From positions 1,164,501 to 1,228,500 of the forward strand of contig RPFO01000017.1 in NCBI GenBank assembly GCA_009746045.1: 64,000 nt of DNA, read 5' to 3'. The notes under the pieces were generated by a model. That model had not been told where the DNA came from and did not search any database. It worked only from the letters and a program-made list of their open reading frames with translations. The translations under genes and the position numbers were made by a program. Numbering within the stretch: position 1 is the stretch's first letter; every line of letters starts with the position of its first letter. This document shows, in pieces, positions 33,628 through 49,100 of the stretch. This DNA comes from Mesostigma viride (taxonomy: Eukaryota; Streptophyta; Mesostigmatophyceae; Mesostigmatales; Mesostigmataceae).

Positions 33628-34731
33628 TTACAAGTAAGCCCCCTTGCCGTTCCCGCCCTCAAACACCATGTCGGCCAGGTGCAAGTCCCGCGACATGAGT
33701 TTCGCCCGTCGCTCCTGCTGCACCAGCCCCGGCTTTGCAAACGCGTGATCCACCTCCACCCCCACGCTCGCCAGCGCGGCACACAGCCGCTTCTTGTCCC
33801 AGAACACAAACGTCCTGTGGCCGCGGGTCCCTGCCTCCTTTGCGATCGCTCGGAACAGATCCACCCCGCCCACATCAACACCTTGCTGGTGGCAGATGCC
33901 CCTCGCCTTGGCCAGCAGCTCGGTGTATTCCGCCAGGTGGCGCGAGCTGATCGCGGGGAGCGTCCGTGTGACGGCTAGCCATCTCTCCACCTGGTCGTAC
34001 AGGGACGCGTCTGCGTGGTCGACGGCCACCAGCACGTTCAGTATGGCCAGGCACGAGCCGTCGTCCATCGAGTGCATATTGGAGGGCATGCCCAGGACCG
34101 CGTACAGGCGCAGGAATAACGGGGAAACGTCCGCAGAGTTGTTGCTGGCACCCGTGCCCGACTGCCACGGCTGCATGAAGAAGGGGGAGGAGGCGGACGC
34201 GGTGGACAGGATCTCACTCGCTTTGGGCGCCGTCCTGAACACGTCCCTGTCTCCAAACGACAGGATCTGCTCGAACGCAGTTGCCAGCACACGGGCGTCG
34301 GGCTCCATGCCGACGAGTCGGGCTGAGTGGACCAAGTTCACGACTTCAGAGGTGGACCCAGCGGAGAGGATGTCCGTCCGCAGCCGCTCCTGCTCCTGCG
34401 GGAGGTTTACTTTGCTTCTCTCGGGCGTGGCGCGTTTGACCAGCCCGCGCCGGGCTGGGGCCGCGGCCTGCTGCATGCTCCGGGACTGCATGGGGGTCCA
34501 CGGTGAGCTGTTGAACAGCGCACGCTGTGCATGGTGTGGGTAGGGATAACGGGTCCTTTCGAATGGGCTAGTGGGTGTCGCCTGGAAAACCGAGCCCGGT
34601 GTGCCATGTACAAGCGCGGCCGCTGCAGCATGTTGGACATAGGCGGCCGATTCCAATGACAAAGCTGGCACGTCCGCGGCGGAAGCAAGCCTCCGGGCCC
34701 TCAAAAGGGAGACAGCAACGCGCTTTAACAT
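33628..34731 (-). CDS. Intronless protein of unknown function, probable organelle targeting
   Basis: A 367-codon frame. The N terminus (MLKRVAVSLLRARRLASAA) is rich in Arg, Leu and Ala, has no acidic residue for the first 19 positions and fits an amphipathic mitochondrial or plastid presequence. Residues to about 115 are Pro/Ser/Gln-rich linker. From about 115 the protein is predicted mostly helical, with 'FRTAPKASEIL', 'LFLRLYAVLGM' and, near the C terminus, 'RTFVFWDKKRLCAALASVGV'. The spacing suggests an alpha-helical repeat protein of the organellar RNA-handling type, but I see no diagnostic PPR, OPR or RAP signature, so this is a guess. The ATG at 34,731 is the first in frame. It is divergent from the cysteine synthase gene. 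Confidence 0.75.
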   Translation of the reverse strand: MLKRVAVSLLRARRLASAADVPALSLESAAYVQHAAAAALVHGTPGSVFQATPTSPFERTRYPYPHHAQRALFNSSPWTPMQSRSMQQAAAPARRGLVKRATPERSKVNLPQEQERLRTDILSAGSTSEVVNLVHSARLVGMEPDARVLATAFEQILSFGDRDVFRTAPKASEILSTASASSPFFMQPWQSGTGASNNSADVSPLFLRLYAVLGMPSNMHSMDDGSCLAILNVLVAVDHADASLYDQVERWLAVTRTLPAISSRHLAEYTELLAKARGICHQQGVDVGGVDLFRAIAKEAGTRGHRTFVFWDKKRLCAALASVGVEVDHAFAKPGLVQQERRAKLMSRDLHLADMVFEGGNGKGAYL

Positions 34732-35954
34732 GGCAACGTGTTACTCGTTTGAAATGTCGTTTACCGCGAAGCTTCCTGCCGACAAATACTACAGAGAGAC
34801 GGTTTGCCTGCTCTCCGAAAGCACTTGCTTGTCCGTCCTGATAACCCGGAGAAATGTCAGACGGCCAGCTAATGCCACTCATATGAAGGCGCCATCATAA
34901 CAATGCGATCCCCAGCAGGCGCTGTCAGTGGGTATTGCACCACCACTAGATATTGCAGGCAGAATATCAAGAAATATTCTACCAGTTCGTCGAAGCGGTT
35001 ATATCGTATGCTATCCTACAAAGTCGCAGGCAGCCATACACTGAGTACGCACATGTGTCTCTGAGCTCTTGCAATGATAAACCAATCGTGAAGACAGACT
35101 GTGCTAGTCTTTAGTCGCTGCATGCCATTTGTATTGCGTTACTTATCTTAGCCGGCGCAATGGCGCAAGACTGCAAGCAGCAAAAGCTTCATCAGCCATA
35201 CCCACAAAAAAGACTTCCAGCGGTAGCACAGCAGCAGTAATTGGAGGTTGTCAGTTGTCACAACTCACAACTCACAGGTTGCCAACTAGACCGCTGCCCG
35301 CATAAATTTTGTGGCATGTGCCACAAAACTGACTGTTGTTGTGGTGTTGTTGTTGCCCACAGTGTGACTGATCATCATGAAGAGCACCGCTCGATCGTAC
35401 TAGGTAATTTCTTAGCTCTAGTGAGCTATCTATCTAATAAGCTAAAACACGTGTGCCTTGGGGTGTGCACACAAGCCAGCGAAGTACAATCTATTTATTA
35501 TCCGGAAGCAGGATACTAAGGTAAGCTCCACGGCCTGACCAGTGACCGTATAAGGCGTGTAAGGTCTGCGGCTGTGCGCTGTTTCTTAGCCCGCGAACTC
35601 GGAACTAATAATCCGCCATAGATATCCGGTAACGGGTATCCCAAGCTCCGTCTGTATGAACGTGGTGGCCTAAAGGCTAAGCCCCATACACCCGAGGCTA
35701 CGATATAAAAGGAATCCACAGAGCAGTGGGCGTGTCAGCTTCCTACCATCACGTCCACCCGAAAGAGTTTGGGTCCGAAGCTTGACTGCAGAGATACAAC
35801 GGGGCTGGCATTGAAATTGTTACTGCTCACGAATGCTAGCGTGTAAATCACAGTGTCAAAAGCCCGAGCGAGAGCCTGGTGACGCTAGGAATGCAAAGAT
35901 GAACTGACAGGCATTTGTGCTTGGTCCCGTTAAATTATATTCTGGTAAATTAAC
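34732..35954. other. Divergent intergenic region between two host genes
   Basis: 1.2 kb between the start codons of the unknown protein (leftward) and the cysteine synthase (rightward), so it should hold both promoters. A TATA-like element is present on the plus side. I saw no other confident motif or RNA gene. Confidence 0.55.
35704..35710 (+). promoter_or_regulatory. Candidate TATA box for the cysteine synthase gene
   Basis: TATAAAA in the context 'gatataaaagg', about 250 bp before the first in-frame ATG and 350 bp before the preferred one. The distance implies a leader of some 220-320 nt, which is plausible. No transcript evidence is available. Confidence 0.35.
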
Positions 35955-36059
35955 ATGGGGCCATCGTTGGTGGCTGAACTTACTTGTTGTGTACCAACCG
36001 GAAAGGTGTCCATTCAACCTGCCACTCATGAATTCGTCAGTCGAGCTGCAGTAAGACAA

Positions 36060-40280
<4,221 letters not shown>

Positions 40281-43103
40281 GGCAACCCCTCGTTCAGGAT
40301 TTTTGTGATTGCTGTGGAAAATTTTTGGGGAGTTCCCGGCATGCACGGCTGAAGGGTTGCAATTTATGGAGTGTGCTACCCGAGCTGTGATGAATGGAAG
40401 CTATCATGCATTTCGTCGTAACGACTGGTCAAACCTCTTTACAGGCTTTGAATCCCCCTAGCAAAGGACCTCTTGAGAAATGGGTGTGTAGTTCTGCTCC
40501 AAACCTAGAGTGCACCGAGTCTCTTATCACTACAAAGCTTCCTCTGTACGTGTGCTACTACTTACTGGTGCCTTTTTCACTTACAAAGTAGGTAGTCACT
40601 ATACAGCCATGCAATATTTGTGTCTGGAATCTTAGTCCGAGGATGTTAGACTGATGGTTGCCTGCCAGAGGAGGGGTGCCCCACCAGCCAAATTGGTTGT
40701 TCCGAGGCCGACACTGTCGTCCTGATTTTGGACGGGAGCGTGCACTTTGCTCCTACCAAAACAGGATCTGTCGTCCAGATTTTAGAAAAGGAGGGAGTGC
40801 CAAGGCAAAATTTACAGCTGTTGTCCAAGTGGCTGGGCCGGCGGGAAGAAGCTCCCCGTTTTCTCCGGATTTAATGTCGGCCGTCAGCCAGTTGCATGGG
40901 ATGAGGGGTCCGAGCGACCAGATCATGCAGCACTGTGCAGCTGAATGGCTCTCACATGTCGCTAAGTAGGCCATTGTCAGTATACTGTAGGATCCGACAC
41001 AGATGATAATAATGCAGGGTCGGAACCATGCACTCGCAGCCATTCAGATTGGTTGCCTGCAGGCAGTCACATTCACAAGCTGCCAGGTTACTGCATCGGC
41101 AGTCAAGGATGAGTATAACGTGGTAGAGCATATAGTATATAGATAGTAGAGTCTAGTAGAATCTAGTAGAGTGGTCACTCCATTTACTGTCTGTCGTCCT
41201 AGCTTCTAAACGGCTCGGAGGGAGTGCCCAAATTTGCTAGTGGTTAGCCTAGCTCCTGTCGTCGGCAGTCCGCGGGAAGTGTGCCAGCACCTGGGGTACC
41301 TCACAGTGAGTGGGGCACCCCTCCTCCGGCCAGTTCCCATTTGAAAATGATCAGCCCAACTAATTATATAATTGGAAGTTCTAAACAGTCGGGGTAAAAT
41401 TGGCTCCTTTTTAGCAAATTAGCGGAAGGCGGGGGCCGAGATTAATTATAAGAGGTACCTTAAAATTAAATATGAGGCATGACTCTATCCAGATATATCG
41501 AACACGCGGACAAGATAACGGCAGGCTCGAGCTACCATGGTCCGGATTCTCCCGATTTCTGGCATGCGCTGGTTGTCTCCTTGATATGTTTGGAGGCGAA
41601 TTTTGATTGGCGTGAATGTGTAGTATTGTACGAAAACATGTCTTGAAAGGGTGACGAAAAGTACTGTAAGTTGCGGTAGTGTCGCAGAGACGTTCCTAAG
41701 TGGCAAAATTAAATAAGAGGTATATCCCTGCAGCGGTATCGGTGATTTGAATGGTAGTGAATCGGTGGTACTGCACGACGGTATTGGACGGAGTTCCCGG
41801 TCTGGCAAGCGGATTTTGGATCTCACGTTCAGAAAAGGGCACGGGTATGTACACGACGCGGCGCGACGTTGTGAAATGGCTCGCAGAAAAGGAACCTGGG
41901 CGACTATTTGGCGCCGCGTCGGTCGTGACGTTGTTTGCTCCGTACGTTGGATCTGCATCTACGGCGTTTGTGGGTTGTTTCGAAACCCGGTAGATGAGAT
42001 TTTACGGAGAAGTCGGGTATATAACTGATCCTTTTTGGACCAAGCGGTGAAAATGTAGAAGTCGGAATAAATGAAACGGCCTGACACGTAGTCGTACAAT
42101 ACTACAGCTTAACGCCAATAGAAACCTGCCTCCAAAAATATATCTGGATAGAGGCATGCCTCTTATCTAATTTCAAGGCCGGTACCTCTTAATTAATCTC
42201 GGGCCCCGCCCTCCGCTAATTTGCAAAGTTGCAAATTGGAGACAACCTAGTCGGGGTAAAATGAGTTAGTCTAAACAATTAGAAATGACAATATTCTAGG
42301 GCCAATATGCTAGGGCCTAGGGCTGGAGACTATTGGGTTAATTAGTATAGTGCCCCATACTAATTAACCCAATACCCATCAATCCACGGCATGGATTGAT
42401 TGGCATACGAGCGCTGCATGTGCACGTACTAGTGCGGCCGGCCACGAGGCATAACTCCGCCCTATAAAATGCGAAGTCTGCACGGACGTCTATGTCAAAG
42501 TGGCATGTACATGCACTCATCTAGTGCAGCTATAGGGTTGAGGGATGGTGTATCAAGATCTTGATCCGTGAATCGATGCACGCGTGATCTTTGCTTTGTT
42601 ATTATTTGAGATTATAGCGTATAACATATTCCGAGATATATCATTAACTCGTACAATTACTCCCGGTTATAAAGCTATAGTAGTATCAAGTAAGACAACT
42701 ATGATACGTACAATCGTAGTGCGTACATGAATACGAGGTTCTTTCACTACCCAAGTTATACAGCTCACCTGGGTATTTTGAATCGGCAAGACTGTGCCTA
42801 GAGGACGCCAGTCAAGAAGCGCTTCATCGTGCAAACATTCTGAAACCAAACTACAGCTGCAAGGGACCAGAGAAATGCGGAGATATACTCAACTGGGCAC
42901 ACAAACATGAGGTGGCTAGTACAGGGCGGGAGTGCACACCCACATGTGCACTTGTTCTTTGTACTACCTAAAGCCATTATTCTTTGTTAGTTTCAGTCCT
43001 CGGTATGCACTGCCGGCTAGGCAATCTATCCCATATCAGACCTGACCTCAAGTTGTGAGCCACTTGGCAAATGTGGCCTGGCGTAGGACAAAGGACGGTT
43101 TGT
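40281..43103. other. Convergent intergenic region with inverted-repeat elements
   Basis: 2.8 kb between the stops of the cysteine synthase and the SnoaL-repeat gene. No gene is supported. It holds the Mutator-like candidate at 41,401-42,248. In addition the block GAGGAGGGGTGCCCCAC at about 40,669 recurs inverted at about 41,310, suggesting another small inverted-repeat element of about 650 bp, whose boundaries I could not fix. Confidence 0.5.
41401..42248. mobile_element. Inverted-repeat element with ~100-bp ends, Mutator-like candidate
   Basis: Sequence at 41,412-41,510 (agcaaattagcggaaggcgg, then 'gccgagattaatta', 'agaggtacc', 'ctatccagatata') recurs inverted at 42,140-42,235. A 14-bp direct repeat AGTCGGGGTAAAAT flanks the whole on both sides (41,387-41,400 and 42,249-42,262). 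Long inverted ends with a long target duplication suggest a MULE, whose duplications are usually about 9 bp. The interior has no transposase. Confidence 0.6.
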
Positions 43104-46100
43104 TTATGCCCTTGGGATGGGCCACTTTGGCCCCTTGGCACCCACACTCCACTTTGGCGCATAGCCATTCCTTACGCGTGACTGCGCATCAGGGTGGCGG
43201 GCAAAATGGTGCTTCATGGTCTCAGGAGGCGTGGCTGTCGTCCCATCGGCAACTGCACGGACACGCATGTGACCCACATCAAGGAAATCATCATCGTCAA
43301 TGCGTGCCAAAGTGAGACACACTGGCAGGACAGCCAAACCAAACAGCGAAGTAAAGGGAAGGGGGAGAACATTCGACCAGCCCAGGCTAAACCATTCTCA
43401 TCAATAAATAATTAGGCTAACTTGTGGCACACATGCCTGGACACTGCAAAAACAGCACCTCTATCTAAAGTTGCCATCGGCAATCAGCCGAGAGAAAAAT
43501 CCATTTCAAATGGTGGACACTCACGCAGGAAGACGGAGGAGTTCTTCCCCACGGGCAGCGCGGCGTTGAACACCGGGTTGGCGTCCATGAAGATGCGCAG
43601 CTCGCTGAACTTGCCCGTCGCGGGGTCCACGCGGAAGATGTCGGCGCAGGGCAGCGTCACGGTGGAGCCGTCCGGCCGCCAGTAGGCCACGTCCATCTCC
43701 ACAAAAACGGTGTAGCCCACCTCGTAGATGTTCTTGATCTCGTGGTACACCGCCTGCAGGTAGCTGAACACGTGCACCGCCGAGTCGTAGATCTCTTGCT
43801 TGCTGAGGCAGACCTCGCCGTTGCCAAACTGGTTGGGGTCAAGGCAGGGATAGTTTGGAGGTAACAGCAGAAGAACCGAATAAGGAAATGTCAACCATAG
43901 GGCCTCATACCAGGAATTTGTCTTACTAAAAGCACGCTATACAGGGGACCCATGTTTCAATTTATTAAACTAATATGACCTTCATCAGTTATTCTCCAGT
44001 TGAAGACGATTACGGGTTACAGAATGCTTGACTTCGCTTCTGCCTACCTGGTAGACGGGTGTGTCGGTGAAGAACTCGATGAAGCCGGCCGAGTCGCTCG
44101 CCTCGCCGCGGGAGAAGAGGCGCTTGACCATGTCTGTGTACGTGCCGGGGGCAACCGACGGGAAGGGCTCCGTCGGGTTGGCACCCAGCCCACGCGCGGG
44201 CCGGATGGGCCACTTGGGGCCGCCGTCGGCCACCGACCACCGGGGGGCCTTGCCGGACGCCACCCGCCGCTGGGGAGGGGGAGGGAGGGGGAAGAGAAGA
44301 GAAGGGCAGGAAGGCAGGGGAGTGTGGAGATGTTGGATGCTGGGTGAGCAGGAGATTACATGCATCCACACAAATATTATACTACCTCCGGGCCATTAAA
44401 ATATCTACGAGGGTGGGCCATTAAAATATCTACATATTGGACACTGTGTATGAGGCACTTCCACGGTAATTTATATGGGAATTTTTCAAAGCCCTTCCAT
44501 GTCCTCATACCAAGAGATGTATAGCAAAGACCTATGAAAAAAAATCTGGGTTTGAAATCTGAAATTAGAGGCACCACAAAAAGACACCTAGGGGGGTCAC
44601 CTGGCCCTTGGCTAAATTTGGCACACATGCCCGCGTTAAATTAGTGCAAATGAGAGATAGGGACCGCGTGTGGGATTTGACATCACATCCATGCTGGTGG
44701 CACACTTGGGTATGAGCCCACCAATTTTGGGCCCAATCGCAAAGCGTTTGGGCACATAGAACTGCCATGGTGCACATGGGTATTTTTCAGGGACATTTCA
44801 GTTATATTTTTAATTCACACTTTCAGTTACATGCAGGCTTATAACTTCCTTAAATGAACAGGTCTTTAAGAGCCCTGTTATTGTAGCATCCCCAGACTTG
44901 TGTACAAGAGAGTGGCACCTCTAAAGCCACAGTTGGGGACCATTAACCCATGACTGGCGTAAATAATGCCTACAAAATCATCACAAAAAAGGACCTTCCC
45001 ATGCCCTAAAAACTTGAAAATCTGTGAAATACATTCCTTAAATGGCAATGGGAGAAGCTGCCACACTCAAAATTGGTGCAATACAATGTAGAGAGTCTAA
45101 ATCCCAGCACCCAGCATGTGGGCCTGCAGTTTACTAGGAGAAAAGATGTTCGCATGGGCATGCCCATCTCAGGCCACCAAACATCAACCATTCCACCTGT
45201 GACAAGCGTATGGTTCAAAAAAATGGGCAAAACCACTTCAACCTTAACCCATAGTCCGTATTGCCATTTTTTGCAAACAAATACCCCTGAAAATGAAAAA
45301 AATCATAACTCCCTGACCGCTACTCCAAATACCCTCAACCAAGGTGCTAGGAATATCTACACTTCAAGGGCTTTCAGAATATGCAATAATATCTTGAGTC
45401 CCGTAAGTGGGTTGCATGATATTCTCAGTCAAAGTTGGACAAAAGACGAACATTTTCATGCATCACACCATGGACCCCCCCCCTTTTTTTCAGGGGAGGG
45501 TTGTAAACACCAATGTGAAGGTTGGATAATTTTATTAGGTAGTTCAGGCATCCCCATACCAGGGGGGGCCACTCAGAATTGAGTTTTGCACATGGCACCA
45601 CGCTCATATACGTGTGTGGGTTACGCGCGCGTAGACAGCCATCTATGACATGCAACACAGTAATGCATTATAACAAGCTACAAAAGACTGGCAAAAGTGC
45701 TGGAATGCAAACGGGTTGCCTACCTGAACTAACGGGGTGGTATACTCTAAGGAAATGCCATAAACTGAGCACTCACAGGGCTGATACCACTCTTTACAGC
45801 AGGCATGGAAGCTTGCTAAATGCTGCACCAATAAACTCGTCAACTATAATGCATGGCAGGCGTATTCCGCGGCAAACAACATGCAAACACGTTGCCGTAC
45901 CTGGCTTGATCACGACCTTTCCGGCTTCTGCTGGCCGGGACCCTCATATCTCACACTGGCTAATGCTTTCCAGGCATAGGCCGCCATAGCCGCATAATGA
46001 ATGCATCCGCCATGGTTACCAGGTTGATGTTCTGAGCAAAGATGACCTATAAACGCATCCGAATTCACAGGGACGCTGCTGCGGATGTCCCGTATCAAAA

Positions 46101-49100
46101 CTGGGTGCTCGGGCTGGCGCAGACTGCCGGGCCATAAGAAGAAAATCAAAATATGACATGCCATTACTCATATGGTACTGACGACCAAGAAAGCAGTAAT
46201 TTCCTACCTGTATTTTACCAATGCTATACATCTGGCCACCCCTGACCTACGAAAATCACGCATCATCATTCTGAGCAACATTCTGAACCGTTACAAGCCG
46301 CGAGACGCAAAATTTCCTTGATAACGGCACGCTAGCAGCCATATCTAGTTACGCGCGCGCGCGAGTGAAAATTTCCCGCCAAAGTCACGTGATACTTTCT
46401 CAATACACGTTGTAATTACCAGGCTATGGCGAATATAACACCCAAACCTATGCATCGCCTTCGTCCCTAAGTGTCCCCGGACCCACCGGACACGTGGCAT
46501 CCGCCAGAAGTGGCGCGGCGCCACTGGCGCGGCGCCGTTTTTGGCGGGGAGTCAAATGGTATGTTATAACATACCATTTACGGACTATGGGTTAAAGTGG
46601 CGGCATGTTATTACTAATGACAATTAAACCAGTGCTAAAGGCCGCAAAACCAGTGCTAAAGAAGCACGCTTGGCATGTAAATGAATGCAAACTGTCCTAT
46701 TGCGAGGGCTTTAAGTCACCTTACTACGCTAGTGCAGCTTTCTTGCACCCAATTAGAACCTTGCATCTGCATTTATAGTGGTATAAAGCAGTGGTGTTGC
46801 ACACTATAGAACTTTGCTTGTGTAAATGCTGCCTAGTCATTTGAATGCCAATCCTACTAAGAAACCCATCCAATGTTTTTACCTTCCCATGCTGAGAATT
46901 TTCCTATGGGAAAGTGGGCAGAGGCGAGAGGAAAAGAGTACTAACTTGCCTAGGCTGCCTTGCTGGCATCTTTCCAACAGCATTCTTAAAATGGGCCATC
47001 TGGTTGCTAAAATTGCACGCATTCTCTCACGAACCAGAAAATACTGACGAATTTGCTGCAGCACTCCTACAAAACACTTGCTCATTTTCTAACTTGATCC
47101 ATGACCCTGTACTTCCAGCACCTGCTCATCCATCGGAACTGCACACCTTTTCCACTTTTTGCAGTGTTGTCAAAGCTTAGTAAGATAACCGCATGTCATT
47201 CTCCCCTTTCTTGGCGCTGTCTACCATGTTTGAGAAGCGCGTACCTTTCAGCGATGTGCCGTTTAGTAGGAAGCCGGCCAGCGCCCGCAGTTTCCGCTGC
47301 CATTTTCACACGCAATATCTGCACTGTCGCATTGAAAATCGTTTTATAGTTTCGAAATAACGAGAATACAGATCCCATGCACCGGCGGCTGCGTTTCTAG
47401 CTCAACCATGGCATCGTATGCCTGTCCGCTGAGGTCCCAGCAGCTCTCGGGCTCGCAGCAGCGACCTTGCACTATCTGACCACCGACTTACTCCTCCGCA
47501 GGCGGCCATTTCCCGCCCAGTAAGTTTAAATGCATTGATAAGGAAAACCCATATCGTAGAACATCTTATTACGCAACGAAAACTGCGGAATAAAATATGA
47601 CGCCCAGCAGGCCGCTGCTGCGAAAATCAAGCAAGTACTCAGGTATAACCAACCATTAAAAAAAAGAACCGCTGCACCCCCCCAAACCAGACCAGTTTTC
47701 AGGCGCGAACATGTTTTATCATAAACAAGTATTTTACTAACTCAGCATCGCGTTTAACGCTGGCAAGCATGAACTCCATAGCCATCCCATCGCCAAATTC
47801 GCTTTTTTATGGCCAAACCGCATTCCTCGTCATTTTAGTGAATTTCCTGGTCTGACCGACCTACCCCGAGCATCCGAGATCTGGTACGACCTACTTGTAC
47901 CAACCGAATCATCTGGACGGACAAAATCCTCCGGTTTCTCATTTGCGTTAATTTACCACAGGCACCCCTAAAACGCAATTTTTTGCCACGAGTTTTCTGA
48001 GGTACTTTTCAAGGTACTCCCAATTTCTAATGCTGGCAGCCCTTGGGCCAAAAAAAGTACTTTTCCTACCCTTTAAGAATATCTAGTTTGTTGGGCCACC
48101 CATTTCCTACTTTCCCCACAGTTTCTGTTTGCCCACTACACAAAATTTGAAATTTTGGCAAAAAATGGTATTGTAGATATTTTAATGGCCCGGAGGTAGT
48201 ATAACACCAATACTATGGCGTAGGCTTATGAGACATTCCCAACAAGGGGATGCCTTTTTAACCAAACAGAGGCGCGCCACAAAGCCACCAAGGCTATGCC
48301 CCAGGCAACATGAATGGCTTCCCGATGGCCACATCAATTGTCAACGTCGTGTCAGAATCCACCAACTGCAGGGTTGGGCCATTACCAGCTTTCCCACAGC
48401 CCACCCAAACAATGATGTGAAGTAGGCAGCGGTCCTCTACAAGAACAGACCTAATTGTGTCGAGTGCAGGTGAGCTTGGCAACCCGATCGAGGTGGCACG
48501 CTCAAAGCCCAAATGGGGTGGCAAAGTTAGCCACACGCTGCCAAAAGACAACAGCTAGCCATGCCCTGACGAACGAAAACTGGAAACCGTTAGGGCACGA
48601 TTCGCGGGCATCAAACTTGAACACTGTACTTGACACCAAGGTGCCTACCTGGGCCTCTGGGTGCGTCGCGAAGTGGGTCAGCATGGTCCCTGGCTGGGGG
48701 AGCTTCACACCCCTGGCGCCGGTGAACACCGATGAGTTGGCAGGCACGGGGATGGAGGCGTCAAACACCGGGTTGCAGTCCATGAAGATGCGCAGCTCGC
48801 TGATCTTGTAGCCTGGGGGTTGCACGCATGCGGATGATGAGGAAGACGTTAGCGAAAAAAACGATGTCCTTTTTTTACCCCCCATAACAGGTGTCTCTGA
48901 GACACGGGTTCCCGCATGCGCAGCATCTGCTTGTTCTTGGCAATACATGCGGGCGAAAGTGGGCAGCGCCCCTCCCACCTTCTGGGACAGCAAACAGATG
49001 TTCATGTAGATAGCTGCGCATTTCTCGGCAAGTGCTTATTTCGCTAATAATATCAACACCCCCGCACGGCAGCTGGGCAGACCGCTCACGGTGCACGTAA

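Noticed and set aside
41485-41958. 157-codon minus-strand frame inside the inverted-repeat element
   Set aside because: Overlaps the element's interior without recognisable motifs. Likely chance.
45073-45582. 169-codon open frame within the mariner-like element
   Set aside because: No DDE-type or helix-turn-helix motif and low-complexity composition. Not supported as a transposase.
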